A stretch of 64,000 bases of DNA from Pseudomonas sp. UBA5706. Lineage in GTDB: Bacteria > Pseudomonadota > Gammaproteobacteria > Pseudomonadales > Pseudomonadaceae. Numbering within the stretch: position 1 is the stretch's first letter; the number at the start of each line of letters is the position of its first letter. A program made the position numbers and the translations under genes. The stretch covers positions 167,496 through 231,495 of the forward strand of contig NZ_DIHC01000016.1 of the NCBI RefSeq assembly GCF_002419965.1. Direction: 5' to 3'. Under the pieces are notes generated by a model. That model did not search any database. It was not told the DNA's origin and was given only the letters and a program-made list of their open reading frames with translations. Below are positions 43,531-51,604 of this stretch, in pieces.

Positions 43531-43647
43531 ATGTGGTATTTCGCCTGGATACTTGGCGTGTTGCTGGCCTGCAGCTTCGGCATCATCAATGCCCTGTGGC
43601 TGGAGTCTTCGGATGCCAATGCCGTGGAGAACGGTCGTGACCGCTGA
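43531..43647 (+). CDS. cydX: CydX, small subunit of cytochrome bd
   Basis: 38 residues: MWYFAWILGVLLACSFGIIN followed by ALWLESSD and a polar tail. The MWYFxWILG start and the single helix are the CydX signature. It is needed for stable assembly of the oxidase in E. coli. An AGGAGAG site lies before the ATG. Its end overlaps the ybgE start. Confidence 0.93.
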   Translation: MWYFAWILGVLLACSFGIINALWLESSDANAVENGRDR

Positions 43648-43930
43648 GGCGCTGAACGCACCTTTCAGGCATGCCATCGGCCGGGCCCTGTCCCTGCTGA
43701 TGGCGGTGCCCCTGAGCCTGGTGCTGCTGATTCACCCAGCGTCGATGCTCGACGCCAGCGGTCATTACTCCCATAGCCTGCTGATGCTGATCATGTGGGG
43801 CGTGGCCGGTGGTTTCGTGCACGGCGTCGGCTTCGAACCCCGGGCGCTCGCCTGGCGAGTGGTGTTTCACCCGCTGTTGGCCTGGGGCTTGATGGCCGTC
43901 GGCTTTGGCATCTGGCTGACGGCGCGGTAG
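43637..43930 (+). CDS. ybgE: Cyd operon protein YbgE
   Basis: 97 residues, the same length as E. coli YbgE, starting at GTG 43637 inside the end of cydX. Three hydrophobic helices (SLLMAVPLSLVLLIHPASML, SLLMLIMWGVAGGFVHGVGF, LLAWGLMAVGFGIWLTA). The motif GGFVHGVGFEPR is typical. Function unknown; it always travels with cydABX. The larger open frame from 43553 starts within cydX and is not needed. Confidence 0.88.
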   Translation: MTAEALNAPFRHAIGRALSLLMAVPLSLVLLIHPASMLDASGHYSHSLLMLIMWGVAGGFVHGVGFEPRALAWRVVFHPLLAWGLMAVGFGIWLTAR

Positions 43931-44232
43931 CGGCTCTAACCCGTCGCGGTGCTGGCAAACTTCAGCACGGATAACCCCTCCCACGCGCTGCTGCTACGGA
44001 GCCAGCGGCAGCGCATTTTCACGGGACCTCCCACGCGCTGCTGCTACGGAGCCAGCGGCAGCGCATTTTCACGGGACCTCCCCAAGCCTGTAGCCGTCCG
44101 GCGTGCCAGCGGTAACGGCTTGGGCATCGCCACTGCCAGCGCATCATCCCTTACAGGGACAGTGCGCCCGCACTGTCCAAAACGCTAATATCCCCACTCA
44201 TTCAAAACCCCGCCGTACAGCCGAGCCCGTCC
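43931..44232. other. Intergenic region, 302 bp, with tandem repeat
   Basis: Between ybgE and the first LysR gene, both plus strand. It contains the 50-bp tandem repeat at 43977-44082; the remainder, 44083-44232, is presumably the LysR promoter. No gene seen. Confidence 0.5.
43977..44082. repeat. 50-bp tandem repeat with internal hairpin
   Basis: Two identical 50-bp units (43977-44026 and 44027-44076) and the first six bases of a third. Each contains GCGCTGC and GCAGCGC (43985-43991 with 44008-44014, and again 50 bp on) as arms of a hairpin. The pattern resembles a REP-type element that was recently duplicated; it may also end the cyd transcript. Confidence 0.85.
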
Positions 44233-45153
44233 ATGGACAGATTTCAGGAAATGCAGGTCTTCGTCGCTGTGTGCGAAGAGCTCAGCTTCGCAACCGCCGC
44301 GCGCCGTTTGCACATGTCCGCGCCCAGCGTCACCCGGGCGGTGGCGGCGCTGGAAAAACGTATCGGCACACTGTTGTTGTCGCGCACCACCCGCAGCGTG
44401 CACCTGAGCGAAGCCGGGCAGCGCTATCTCACCGATTGCCGTCGCATTCTCGGTGAACTGGAGGAAGCCGAAGACGCCGCCGGTGGCAGCATCGCCGCGC
44501 CGGCCGGCCTACTCACGGTGACTGCGTCGCTGCTGTTTGGCGAGCTGTTCGTCATGCCGCTGGTGGTGGGCTATCTGCAGCAACACCCCGGCGTCAGCAT
44601 CAACGCGCTGTTGCTGGACCGCGTCACGCACATGGTCGAGGAGGGCATTGACGTCGCGGTGCGCATCGGGCATCTGCTGGACAGCAGCCAGCACGCCATC
44701 AAGGTGGGTGAGGTGCGTCGCGTGTTGTGTGCATCGCCGGCTTATCTCAAGGCCCACGGGGAGCCTGGACATCCTAACGATTTGAAACAGCATCGACTGG
44801 TGGTCTCCTCGGCCAGCACAGCGGTTCGCCGCTGGGATTTCAGCGACGGCGGCAAACATTTGCAGGTCGAACCGCAGTCGCGCCTGACCGTTTCTGCCAA
44901 TCAGGCAGCGATCACCGCCGCGACCATGGGATGGGGCGTGACGCGGGTCCTGTCTTACCAAATCGCAAGCCAGGTGACGAGTGGCGAGCTGGTCCTGATT
45001 CTGCAGGCGTTCGAAGAGGTGCCCTTGCCCGTGCATGTCTGCTACCAGAGCGAGCGCAAGGTGTCGGCCAAGGTGCGGACCTTCGTCGATTACTGCGTCG
45101 AGCGCATGCGGCACGACCCCGCCATCAAGGCCGCCGGGCGGAGCTGCGACTGA
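44233..45153 (+). CDS. LysR-family regulator, first of a coupled pair
   Basis: 306 residues. Helix-turn-helix at 1-60 (FQEMQVFVAVCEELSFATAA, then LHMSAPSVTRAVAALEKRIG), substrate domain from about 90 (GLLTVTASLLFGELFVMPLV, VEEGIDVAVRIGHLLDSS). The type is that of regulators close to glutathione transferase genes. Its stop overlaps the ATG of a second LysR gene (TGATG), which is unusual for this family. Confidence 0.9.
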   Translation: MDRFQEMQVFVAVCEELSFATAARRLHMSAPSVTRAVAALEKRIGTLLLSRTTRSVHLSEAGQRYLTDCRRILGELEEAEDAAGGSIAAPAGLLTVTASLLFGELFVMPLVVGYLQQHPGVSINALLLDRVTHMVEEGIDVAVRIGHLLDSSQHAIKVGEVRRVLCASPAYLKAHGEPGHPNDLKQHRLVVSSASTAVRRWDFSDGGKHLQVEPQSRLTVSANQAAITAATMGWGVTRVLSYQIASQVTSGELVLILQAFEEVPLPVHVCYQSERKVSAKVRTFVDYCVERMRHDPAIKAAGRSCD

Positions 45154-46055
45154 TGGAGCGCCATCGGCAGATGACGATCTTCCAGGCCGTGGCCAGTGAG
45201 TTCGGGCTGGCGGCGGCGTCACGCCGACTGGGCATTTCCGAAGCCACGGTCAGCCGCGCACTGGCTGCGCTGGAACGGCGGTTGGGCACGCCGTTGCTTA
45301 AACGCAGTACCCGTGGCGTGATGCTGACTGACGCTGGCCGACAGTTCGCCGCCGATTGTGCGCGTGTGCTGAGGGCGACGGACGAGGCGGATGCGTCTGC
45401 CAAAGGCCATCACGTCGAGCCGCGTGGGCTGCTGACGCTGGCCACGCCATTGTTGTTCGGCGATCAGTTGCTGATGCCCGTGATCCTTGATTACCTGGAC
45501 GCCTGGCCGGATGTGCAGATCTGCGTCATCTATCTGGATCGCTTTCCCAATCTGCACGAAGAAGGGGTTGATGTGGCGGTTCTGATCGGCGACCTGCCGG
45601 ATGGATACCTGGCCGCCCGCCGGATTGGCGCTGTTCGCCAGATGATCTGCGCCAGCCCGGATTACCTTCGTCACCGTGGCGAACCCCGGACGCCCAGCGA
45701 TCTGACAGGCCATGCGCTGGTCATGTGCAGTGGGGCCAACCGCTCCATGGACTGGCGTTTTCAGGTCGATGGCGCCGCGCGCAGTCTGGCCTTGAAACCC
45801 GGCTTGCGTTGCAGTACGCCGCTTGCGGTGATTAACGCAGCCGTCAGCGGCGCCGGGTTGGCGTCGTGCCTGCACTACCCGATTCAGGAGCATCTTGAAG
45901 CGGGTCGTCTGCAACCGGTGCTTGAAGCGTTCGAGCAGGACCCGCTGCCGCTGCATCTGGTGTACCGCGAAGGATTTCGGGCATCGGCAAAGGTGCGCAG
46001 TTTCGTCGACTTCGCCACGGAGCGCCTGCGTCGGCATCCGGTGCTGAGCGCCTGA
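45153..46055 (+). CDS. LysR-family regulator, second of a coupled pair
   Basis: 300 residues. Helix-turn-helix RQMTIFQAVASEFGLAAASR, then LGISEATVSRALAALERRLG; effector domain with GLLTLATPLLFGDQLLMPVI and HEEGVDVAVLIGDLPDG, parallel to the first gene, so the pair arose by tandem duplication. Starts at ATG 45153 overlapping the previous stop by one base. The GST gene follows after 172 bp and the fusion enzyme after that; one or both regulators probably control them. Confidence 0.9.
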   Translation: MERHRQMTIFQAVASEFGLAAASRRLGISEATVSRALAALERRLGTPLLKRSTRGVMLTDAGRQFAADCARVLRATDEADASAKGHHVEPRGLLTLATPLLFGDQLLMPVILDYLDAWPDVQICVIYLDRFPNLHEEGVDVAVLIGDLPDGYLAARRIGAVRQMICASPDYLRHRGEPRTPSDLTGHALVMCSGANRSMDWRFQVDGAARSLALKPGLRCSTPLAVINAAVSGAGLASCLHYPIQEHLEAGRLQPVLEAFEQDPLPLHLVYREGFRASAKVRSFVDFATERLRRHPVLSA

Positions 46056-46227
46056 GCCGCCATCACAGACTCGATCATTTCGTTTTCTGAAATACTGGAT
46101 TGCATTTGCTGGCGATTCTGCTCGATGACGTCGTGGGTCATGATCCCCTTACGGCGCGGCGAACCGGTCGGCGAGAACGTCGGAGCCGTACGGACCCCAA
46201 GCCACGACGGTCACAGGAGCCGCTCTC

Positions 46228-46851
46228 ATGAATGCCATCAAGCTTTATCACTTTCCGTTGTCCGGTCACTCCCACCGCGCGCAGCTGATGCTGTCGCTGC
46301 TGGGGCTTGTGCCGGACGTTCACATCGTCGACCTGGCCAGCGGCGCCCAGAAATCCGCAGAATTCCTGGCCCTCAATGCGTTCGGGCAAGTGCCGGTCAT
46401 TGACGATAACGGTACGGTCGTCGCCGATTCGACGGCGATTCTGGTGTATCTGGCCAAGACCCGTGATCCCTCGGGCAAATGGCTCCCGGACGACGCCCAA
46501 ACGGCTGCGCAAGTGCAACGCTGGTTGTCGGTGGCCTCGGGGCCGATCAACAACGGGCCGTGCCGTGCGCGGCTGATCACAGTTTTCGGCGCCGATTTCG
46601 ATCCCACGGACACTCTTCAACGCGCCCATGCCGTGTTGCAGGTGATCGATAAGCACCTGGCCGGGCGTCAGTTCCTGGCGGCGGCCCACGCCACCATCGC
46701 CGACATCGCCGCGTACACCTACATCGCCCATGCGCCCGAAGGCAATGTATCGCTTGACGGCTACCCGAATGTACGTGCTTGGCTGCTGCGCATCGAAGGG
46801 CTGCACGGCTTCGTGCCCATGCCGGTAACCAAGGCGGGTCTGGTGGCCTGA
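46228..46851 (+). CDS. Glutathione S-transferase family protein
   Basis: 207 residues. Thioredoxin-like domain 1-80 (KLYHFPLSGHSHRAQLMLSL, AFGQVPVIDDNGTVVADSTA with the glutathione cis-Pro and Asp-Ser site) and helical domain 90-207 (AAAHATIADIAAYTYIAHAP). Ser at SGHSHR is the possible catalytic residue. AGGAG precedes the ATG. It starts a unit with the flavin/iron-sulfur fusion gene 33 bp on, suggesting joint detoxification or catabolism of an electrophile. Confidence 0.92.
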   Translation: MNAIKLYHFPLSGHSHRAQLMLSLLGLVPDVHIVDLASGAQKSAEFLALNAFGQVPVIDDNGTVVADSTAILVYLAKTRDPSGKWLPDDAQTAAQVQRWLSVASGPINNGPCRARLITVFGADFDPTDTLQRAHAVLQVIDKHLAGRQFLAAAHATIADIAAYTYIAHAPEGNVSLDGYPNVRAWLLRIEGLHGFVPMPVTKAGLVA

Positions 46852-46884
46852 TCCGCGAAATCGTTGCTGATTGGAGTTCGCATC

Positions 46885-48942
46885 ATGAACGATAGAGCCG
46901 CCGAAAACCTTTCGCCCTGGCACGCGGGAGAGGTCCAGCTGCAGGCCCACGCCGGTGTCGCCGAGCGCATGGACGCCGTGGGCAGAAAGGTCATTCGGGA
47001 CTACATGCCGGACCAGCATCGCGCGTTCTACGAGCATCTGCCGTACCTGTTCGTGGGTGCGGTAGACGAGCAAGGCTGGCCGTGGGCAAGCCTGATGGAC
47101 GCGCAGGCTGGCTTCATTGCCTCGCCCGATCCCCGGCGCCTGGACATCAGCCGTTTGCCCGACGCCGATGATCCCCTTGGCGCGCAATTGGCAGCGGGTA
47201 CGGCGCTGGGGTTATTGGGGATCGACCTGCACACGCGCCGGCGCAATCGCGTCAATGGGCAGGTCCGGGACGTCAGTGATCACGGCTTCTCGATGGCCGT
47301 GGAACATTCGTTTGGCAACTGTCCGCAGTACATTCAGTTGCGCGAGCTTAAGCAGGTTGATCTGCCTCATGCTCAGCAACGCCCACCCGCCGAACGCATG
47401 AGTGCGCTGGACGAGGCGGCGATTGCGACCATTCGTGCCGCCGACACTTTTTTCGTCGCCAGTTACATCGATCTCCAAGGCCCTCAGCCGATCCGCTCGG
47501 TGGACGTTTCCCATCGCGGTGGGCAAGCGGGCTTCGTGCGGGTCGAAGGCGATGTGCTGACTGTCCCGGATTTCGCCGGGAACCTGCACTTCAATACCCT
47601 GGGCAACTTTGCCCTCAACCCGAAGGCCGGGCTGGTGTTCATCGATTTCGCCAGCGGCGATCTGTTGCAGTTGACCGGCACCGTCACACTGATCCTCGAA
47701 GGCCCGGAAATCGAGGCGTTTCAGGGGGCCGAGCGGCTGTGGCAGGTCAAGGTCAAGGCAGCGGTTCGACGCCCTTCGGCGCTGCGTTCGCGCTGGGAGT
47801 TTCAAGGCTTTTCACCCAACAGCCTGATGACCGGCGACTGGGAGCAGGCGGCGGCGCGCCTGCAGGTCCAGGCGCAGCGCGACCGGTGGCGGCGGCTGCG
47901 GGTGACGCGGATCGTCGACGAAAGCCTGGGCATTCGCTCATTCCATTTCGAGCCTGCCGACGGCGCCGGTCTGCCCGCGTTCAAGGCCGGTCAGCATTTG
48001 CCGGTGCGCGTTTGGGTAAAAGGCCAGGCTAAACCGATGATCCGCACTTACAGCCTGTCGAGCGCGCCGTCCGACGACTTCTTTCGCATCAGCGTCAAAC
48101 GCGACGGGCGGGTTTCAGGCCACCTGCACGACGAAATCCAGGTAGGTGACCTGATCGAAGCGCTGGCGCCACAAGGCGGCTTTGTGGTGGACATTCACGA
48201 ATGCCGGCCATTGGTGTTGGTGGGCGCGGGCATTGGCGTAACGCCGATGCTGTCGATGCTGCGCGAGGTGATCGATCAAGGCAAACGCGCTCGGCCCATG
48301 CGCCGGACCTGGTTCATTCAAAGTGCACGTCGTCTGGTGGATCTGGCGTTTCGTGAAGAATTGGACACACTGATTGCCGACGCGGGTGATCAATTGACGG
48401 CTGTGCGGTTACTGAGCCAGCCCGATAGTCCGGCTCTCCCCGGGCAGGCCCCTTACCTTGCAGGCCGTATTGACCTGAGTTTGCTCAAGACCCTGTTGCC
48501 GTTCGACGACTTCGATTTCTATGTCTGTGGCCCGGCAAGCTTTACCCAAGGGTTGTATGACCAGATGAGGGGGATGAGCATTGCCGACGAGCGGATCCAC
48601 GCCGAAACCTTCGGCCCCTCGACTCTCAAGCGTACGAGCGCCGGACAACCGGCCGCCATGCAACAACCGCCCGCTGCTACGACAGCGGTGCCTGTGGTAT
48701 TCGAACGGTCTGCCATACAGGCGCGCTGGGAGCCTGACAGCGGCACCTTGCTGGAGCTGGCCGAACGTCGTGGCCTGCAACCCGAATACAGCTGCCGCAG
48801 TGGTGCCTGCGGCACCTGCAAGACCCGGTTGGTCAGTGGCCAGGTGCATTACCCGGTGCCGCCCGCCGAGACACCGGCGGCCGACCAGGTGCTGATCTGT
48901 TGCGCAGTGCCGGCCGCAGGGACGCTGGTGCTTGACCTGTAG
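46885..48942 (+). CDS. PNPOx-like / ferredoxin-reductase / 2Fe-2S fusion oxidoreductase
   Basis: 685 residues in three parts: two pyridoxamine-phosphate-oxidase-like split-barrel segments (about 40-320, LPYLFVGAVDEQGWPWASLM and ADTFFVASYIDLQGPQPIRS), an FNR-type FAD and NAD(P) module (about 335-585: MIRTYSLSSAPSDDFFRISV, LVLVGAGIGVTPMLSMLRE), and a plant-type 2Fe-2S ferredoxin at the C-terminus (YSCRSGACGTCKTR with the fourth Cys in LICC). NADPH electrons can pass through FAD to 2Fe-2S and perhaps to a flavin bound by the barrel. Substrate unknown. The ATG 46885 has TTGGAG upstream. Confidence 0.88.
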   Translation: MNDRAAENLSPWHAGEVQLQAHAGVAERMDAVGRKVIRDYMPDQHRAFYEHLPYLFVGAVDEQGWPWASLMDAQAGFIASPDPRRLDISRLPDADDPLGAQLAAGTALGLLGIDLHTRRRNRVNGQVRDVSDHGFSMAVEHSFGNCPQYIQLRELKQVDLPHAQQRPPAERMSALDEAAIATIRAADTFFVASYIDLQGPQPIRSVDVSHRGGQAGFVRVEGDVLTVPDFAGNLHFNTLGNFALNPKAGLVFIDFASGDLLQLTGTVTLILEGPEIEAFQGAERLWQVKVKAAVRRPSALRSRWEFQGFSPNSLMTGDWEQAAARLQVQAQRDRWRRLRVTRIVDESLGIRSFHFEPADGAGLPAFKAGQHLPVRVWVKGQAKPMIRTYSLSSAPSDDFFRISVKRDGRVSGHLHDEIQVGDLIEALAPQGGFVVDIHECRPLVLVGAGIGVTPMLSMLREVIDQGKRARPMRRTWFIQSARRLVDLAFREELDTLIADAGDQLTAVRLLSQPDSPALPGQAPYLAGRIDLSLLKTLLPFDDFDFYVCGPASFTQGLYDQMRGMSIADERIHAETFGPSTLKRTSAGQPAAMQQPPAATTAVPVVFERSAIQARWEPDSGTLLELAERRGLQPEYSCRSGACGTCKTRLVSGQVHYPVPPAETPAADQVLICCAVPAAGTLVLDL

Positions 48943-49004
48943 TGGCAGGTGCTCGATCTGCCCTGATCCCTGCACGCAAGACCTGATTGACGGGAGTCGC
49001 TGCG

Positions 49005-49223
49005 ATGAGTGAATGGCCAGCGTTCGAGAAGGAAGATCACCTTGATCCGTACCCGGCGACCGAGCAGGAGTTGTCCTGGCTGTTGCCGCAATCCATGGCG
49101 TCACTGGCCGGGGAACTGGCGGCCAGTCATCAGGAGCATGATGGCTCGGCGACGCTGGCTCTGATCGGTCGGCGCCTGATCATCTGGACGCGTTCGGTTT
49201 CCTCGCTCAATCGTCATCGGTGA
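49005..49223 (+). CDS. Small hypothetical protein, 72 aa
   Basis: Starts at ATG 49005 after CGGGAGTCGC. Acidic front part (EWPAFEKEDHLDPYPATEQE) and a helical rear (LALIGRRLIIWTRSVSSLN). No signal peptide. I do not recognise a family. It lies 62 bp after the fusion enzyme and may be the last gene of that unit. Confidence 0.6.
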   Translation: MSEWPAFEKEDHLDPYPATEQELSWLLPQSMASLAGELAASHQEHDGSATLALIGRRLIIWTRSVSSLNRHR

Positions 49224-49291
49224 TTGCTCGGTGATAGGGCTATGTAGTAAACAACACAGCCAGATTACAGAAGGCAACATCGGGGTATGAC

Positions 49292-49951
49292 ATGAACACA
49301 GTGGCAAAAGAAGCGGTTGGGGCCATTTACGACATCGAGGCCATGCGCCATGCCCAAGCCATGACCTGGAAGGCGATCGACCTTGTGTCGCAGCGTATCC
49401 AGCCCGGCATGCGCGAATCCGAAGCGGTGGCGTTGGGCATGCAGGTGCTGGCCGAGCTGGACAGCCAGCGCATCTGGCACCCGATGCTGATCCGCTTTGG
49501 CGCCAATACGCTGAAAACCTTCAAGCAGCGCTCCGAAGACGACCCGGTGTTGGGTGAAAACGACATCTACTTTATCGACATGGGCGCGGTCTGGCACGGC
49601 CACGAGGGCGACGCCGGCGCCACCTTCACTACCGGTGACGACCCGGACATGCAAGCGTGTTCTGCTGCGGCCAAAAGCCTTTTCGAACGGGTCGAACAGC
49701 GCTGGAAAGCCGGCACCGTCGAAGGTATCGAGCTGTATCGTTTCGCTGAGCAACAAGCTGCTGTAATGGGCTGGACGCTTAATCTGGAGATCAAGGGCCA
49801 TCGCGTCTGCGACTTCCCTCACGCGATCTACCGGGGCGGCAATCTTGGCGACTTCGATGCGGTGCCCAATCCCGGTCTGTGGATTCTGGAAATCCAGATC
49901 GCCCACCCGAGCAAACCCTATGGCGCTTTTTATGAGGATTTGCTGGCCTGA
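49292..49951 (+). CDS. M24-family metallopeptidase-like protein
   Basis: 219 residues with the pita-bread fold of methionine aminopeptidase and prolidase. Ligand-like residues: Asp in YFIDMGAVWHGHEGDAG (two Asp), His in KGHRVCDFPH, Glu in LWILEIQIAHP and a late Glu in GAFYEDLL. It lacks the N-terminal domain of Xaa-Pro peptidases. The metal site looks complete; the substrate is unknown. Alone on its strand between small genes. Confidence 0.85.
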   Translation: MNTVAKEAVGAIYDIEAMRHAQAMTWKAIDLVSQRIQPGMRESEAVALGMQVLAELDSQRIWHPMLIRFGANTLKTFKQRSEDDPVLGENDIYFIDMGAVWHGHEGDAGATFTTGDDPDMQACSAAAKSLFERVEQRWKAGTVEGIELYRFAEQQAAVMGWTLNLEIKGHRVCDFPHAIYRGGNLGDFDAVPNPGLWILEIQIAHPSKPYGAFYEDLLA

Positions 49952-50043
49952 CGGGTCGGCAAGCAGGGCGCTATGGTTGTAATCACACGACGCGAACCCG
50001 GAACATGGCGACCTTTTTCCGCTCATCACCCAAGGACACCGGT

Positions 50044-50472
50044 ATGAAAGTTAGCGCGCGCAACGTCTTCAAAGGTACCGTCAAACAGATCCAGGAAGGT
50101 GCAGTCAACGCCGAAGTGGTCCTGACCCTCGCCGGTGGCGAAGAGCTGGTCGCCGTGGTGACCCTGCAAAGCGTCAAGAGCCTGGGCCTGGCCGTCGGCA
50201 AGCAAGCGGTTGCCCTGATCAAGGCGCCGTGGGTCATGCTGATGACCGACTCCAGCGGTTTCCGCCTTTCGGCGCGTAATTGCCTGCAAGGCGAGGTCAC
50301 CCGGGTCAGCGATGGCGCGGTCAATGCCGAGGTGATCATCACTCTGGCCGGCGGCACCGAGGTCTATTCCATCGTTACGCGCGAAGCGGTGACCGAGCTG
50401 GGTCTTGAGCCCGGCGTCAGCGCGAGCGCGGTAATCAAGGCGTCGCACATCATTCTGGGTGTGCCTGCCTGA
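50044..50472 (+). CDS. Molbindin with tandem Mop/TOBE domains
   Basis: 142 residues made of two repeats of the 65-residue Mop domain: SARNVFKGTVKQIQEGAVNA and SARNCLQGEVTRVSDGAVNA begin each repeat, VALIKAPWVMLMT and SAVIKASHIILGV end them. Binds molybdate (or tungstate) as a small cytoplasmic store or buffer. The ATG at 50044 has AAGGAC upstream. No modABC genes adjoin. A molybdoenzyme gene lies 10.5 kb away at 60999. Confidence 0.92.
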   Translation: MKVSARNVFKGTVKQIQEGAVNAEVVLTLAGGEELVAVVTLQSVKSLGLAVGKQAVALIKAPWVMLMTDSSGFRLSARNCLQGEVTRVSDGAVNAEVIITLAGGTEVYSIVTREAVTELGLEPGVSASAVIKASHIILGVPA

Positions 50473-50562
50473 TGCGATGATCGCCGTGGGGTAACAGCCG
50501 CCGTGGCAGGCGGTTGTTGGCGGCGATCCTGTTGTTCAATTGCCACGACAAGGAAGTGCATT

Positions 50563-51447
50563 TTGATTACTCGCAGAACCCTGGTCGGCGCGTCGCTCAT
50601 GGCGATTCCTGCCCTCTGGACTTTCAACTCCCTGGCGGCCTCTGCTGCCGCTGCTTCCAGCCCCTCCATCGAGCAACAACTGGCCGAGCTGGAACTTCGC
50701 CATGGTGGTCGGCTGGGCGTGGCCATTCTCGATACCGCCAGCGAGCGTCTGATCAGCCACCGCGGTGATGAGCGCTTCGCGTTGTGCAGCACCTTCAAAG
50801 CGCTGGCCGTCGCCCATGTGCTGGCCCGGGTCGATCGGCAGCAAGAGGACCTCTCGCGGCTGATCGTCTATGGCAAGGAACAGCTGGTGACCTATTCGCC
50901 AATCACCGAACAGCATGCGGGCGCGGGCGGGCTGAGCGTCGGCTCCATCTGCGAAGCGGCCATTACCCTCAGCGACAACACCGCTGCCAATCTGCTGCTG
51001 GACAGTTTTGGCGGACCCAAGGGACTGACCCAATGGCTGCGCTCGACAGGGGATCAGATCACCCGTCTGGACCGTCGCGAGCCTGAGCTGAACGAAAACC
51101 GCGCCGGTGACCTGCAGGACACCACCACCCCCGTCGCGATGCTGCAAAGCCTGCGCACGCTGGTGTTGGGCGATGTACTGTCGGGCGCATCGCGTGATCA
51201 GCTGACTGCCTGGCTGGCCAGCAACACGACAGGCGATCAGAAACTGCGCGCCGGTCTGCCGAAGGACTGGCGGGTAGGGGACAAGACCGGGTCGGGAAGC
51301 AATAACGCCAGTAACGACATCGCGATCATCTGGCCCCCCGACCGCTCGCCGCTGATCGTCACGGTGTACTACACCGACTCCAACGCCAGCAGCGAACAGA
51401 TCAATGATCTGATGGCTGCGATCGGGGCGCTGGTAGCGTTGGGCTAG
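50563..51447 (+). CDS. Class A beta-lactamase, Tat-exported
   Basis: 294 residues. Twin-arginine signal: ITRRTLVGASLMAIPALWTF then AASA. All class A motifs intact: CSTFK (Ser nucleophile), LSDNTAANLLLD (SDN loop), REPELNEN (omega-loop Glu), and DKTGSGS (KTG). Hydrolyses penicillins and possibly early cephalosporins; activity range cannot be read. TTG at 50563 is chosen for its AAGGAAG site; the in-frame ATG-like extension to 50503 would place residues before the Tat motif. No ampR-type regulator is adjacent. Confidence 0.92.
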   Translation: MITRRTLVGASLMAIPALWTFNSLAASAAAASSPSIEQQLAELELRHGGRLGVAILDTASERLISHRGDERFALCSTFKALAVAHVLARVDRQQEDLSRLIVYGKEQLVTYSPITEQHAGAGGLSVGSICEAAITLSDNTAANLLLDSFGGPKGLTQWLRSTGDQITRLDRREPELNENRAGDLQDTTTPVAMLQSLRTLVLGDVLSGASRDQLTAWLASNTTGDQKLRAGLPKDWRVGDKTGSGSNNASNDIAIIWPPDRSPLIVTVYYTDSNASSEQINDLMAAIGALVALG

Positions 51448-51604
51448 GCGAGTCAGCTAACCATCAGGTGCACAGCGGCGGACAACCCGGTGTGCACGGT
51501 GGGTCTGATCGCGCGGTGTGGAGCCTTACTGCCGGTTTTCGGCGGCAGATCACGAGCAAGCTACGCTCTCGCGACCCCGGCAGAGGCGCAATGTCGCGCG
51601 CCTC

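Noticed and set aside
43977..44082. CRISPR-like array
   Set aside because: Units are directly adjacent with no spacers, only two full copies, and no cas genes occur in the window.
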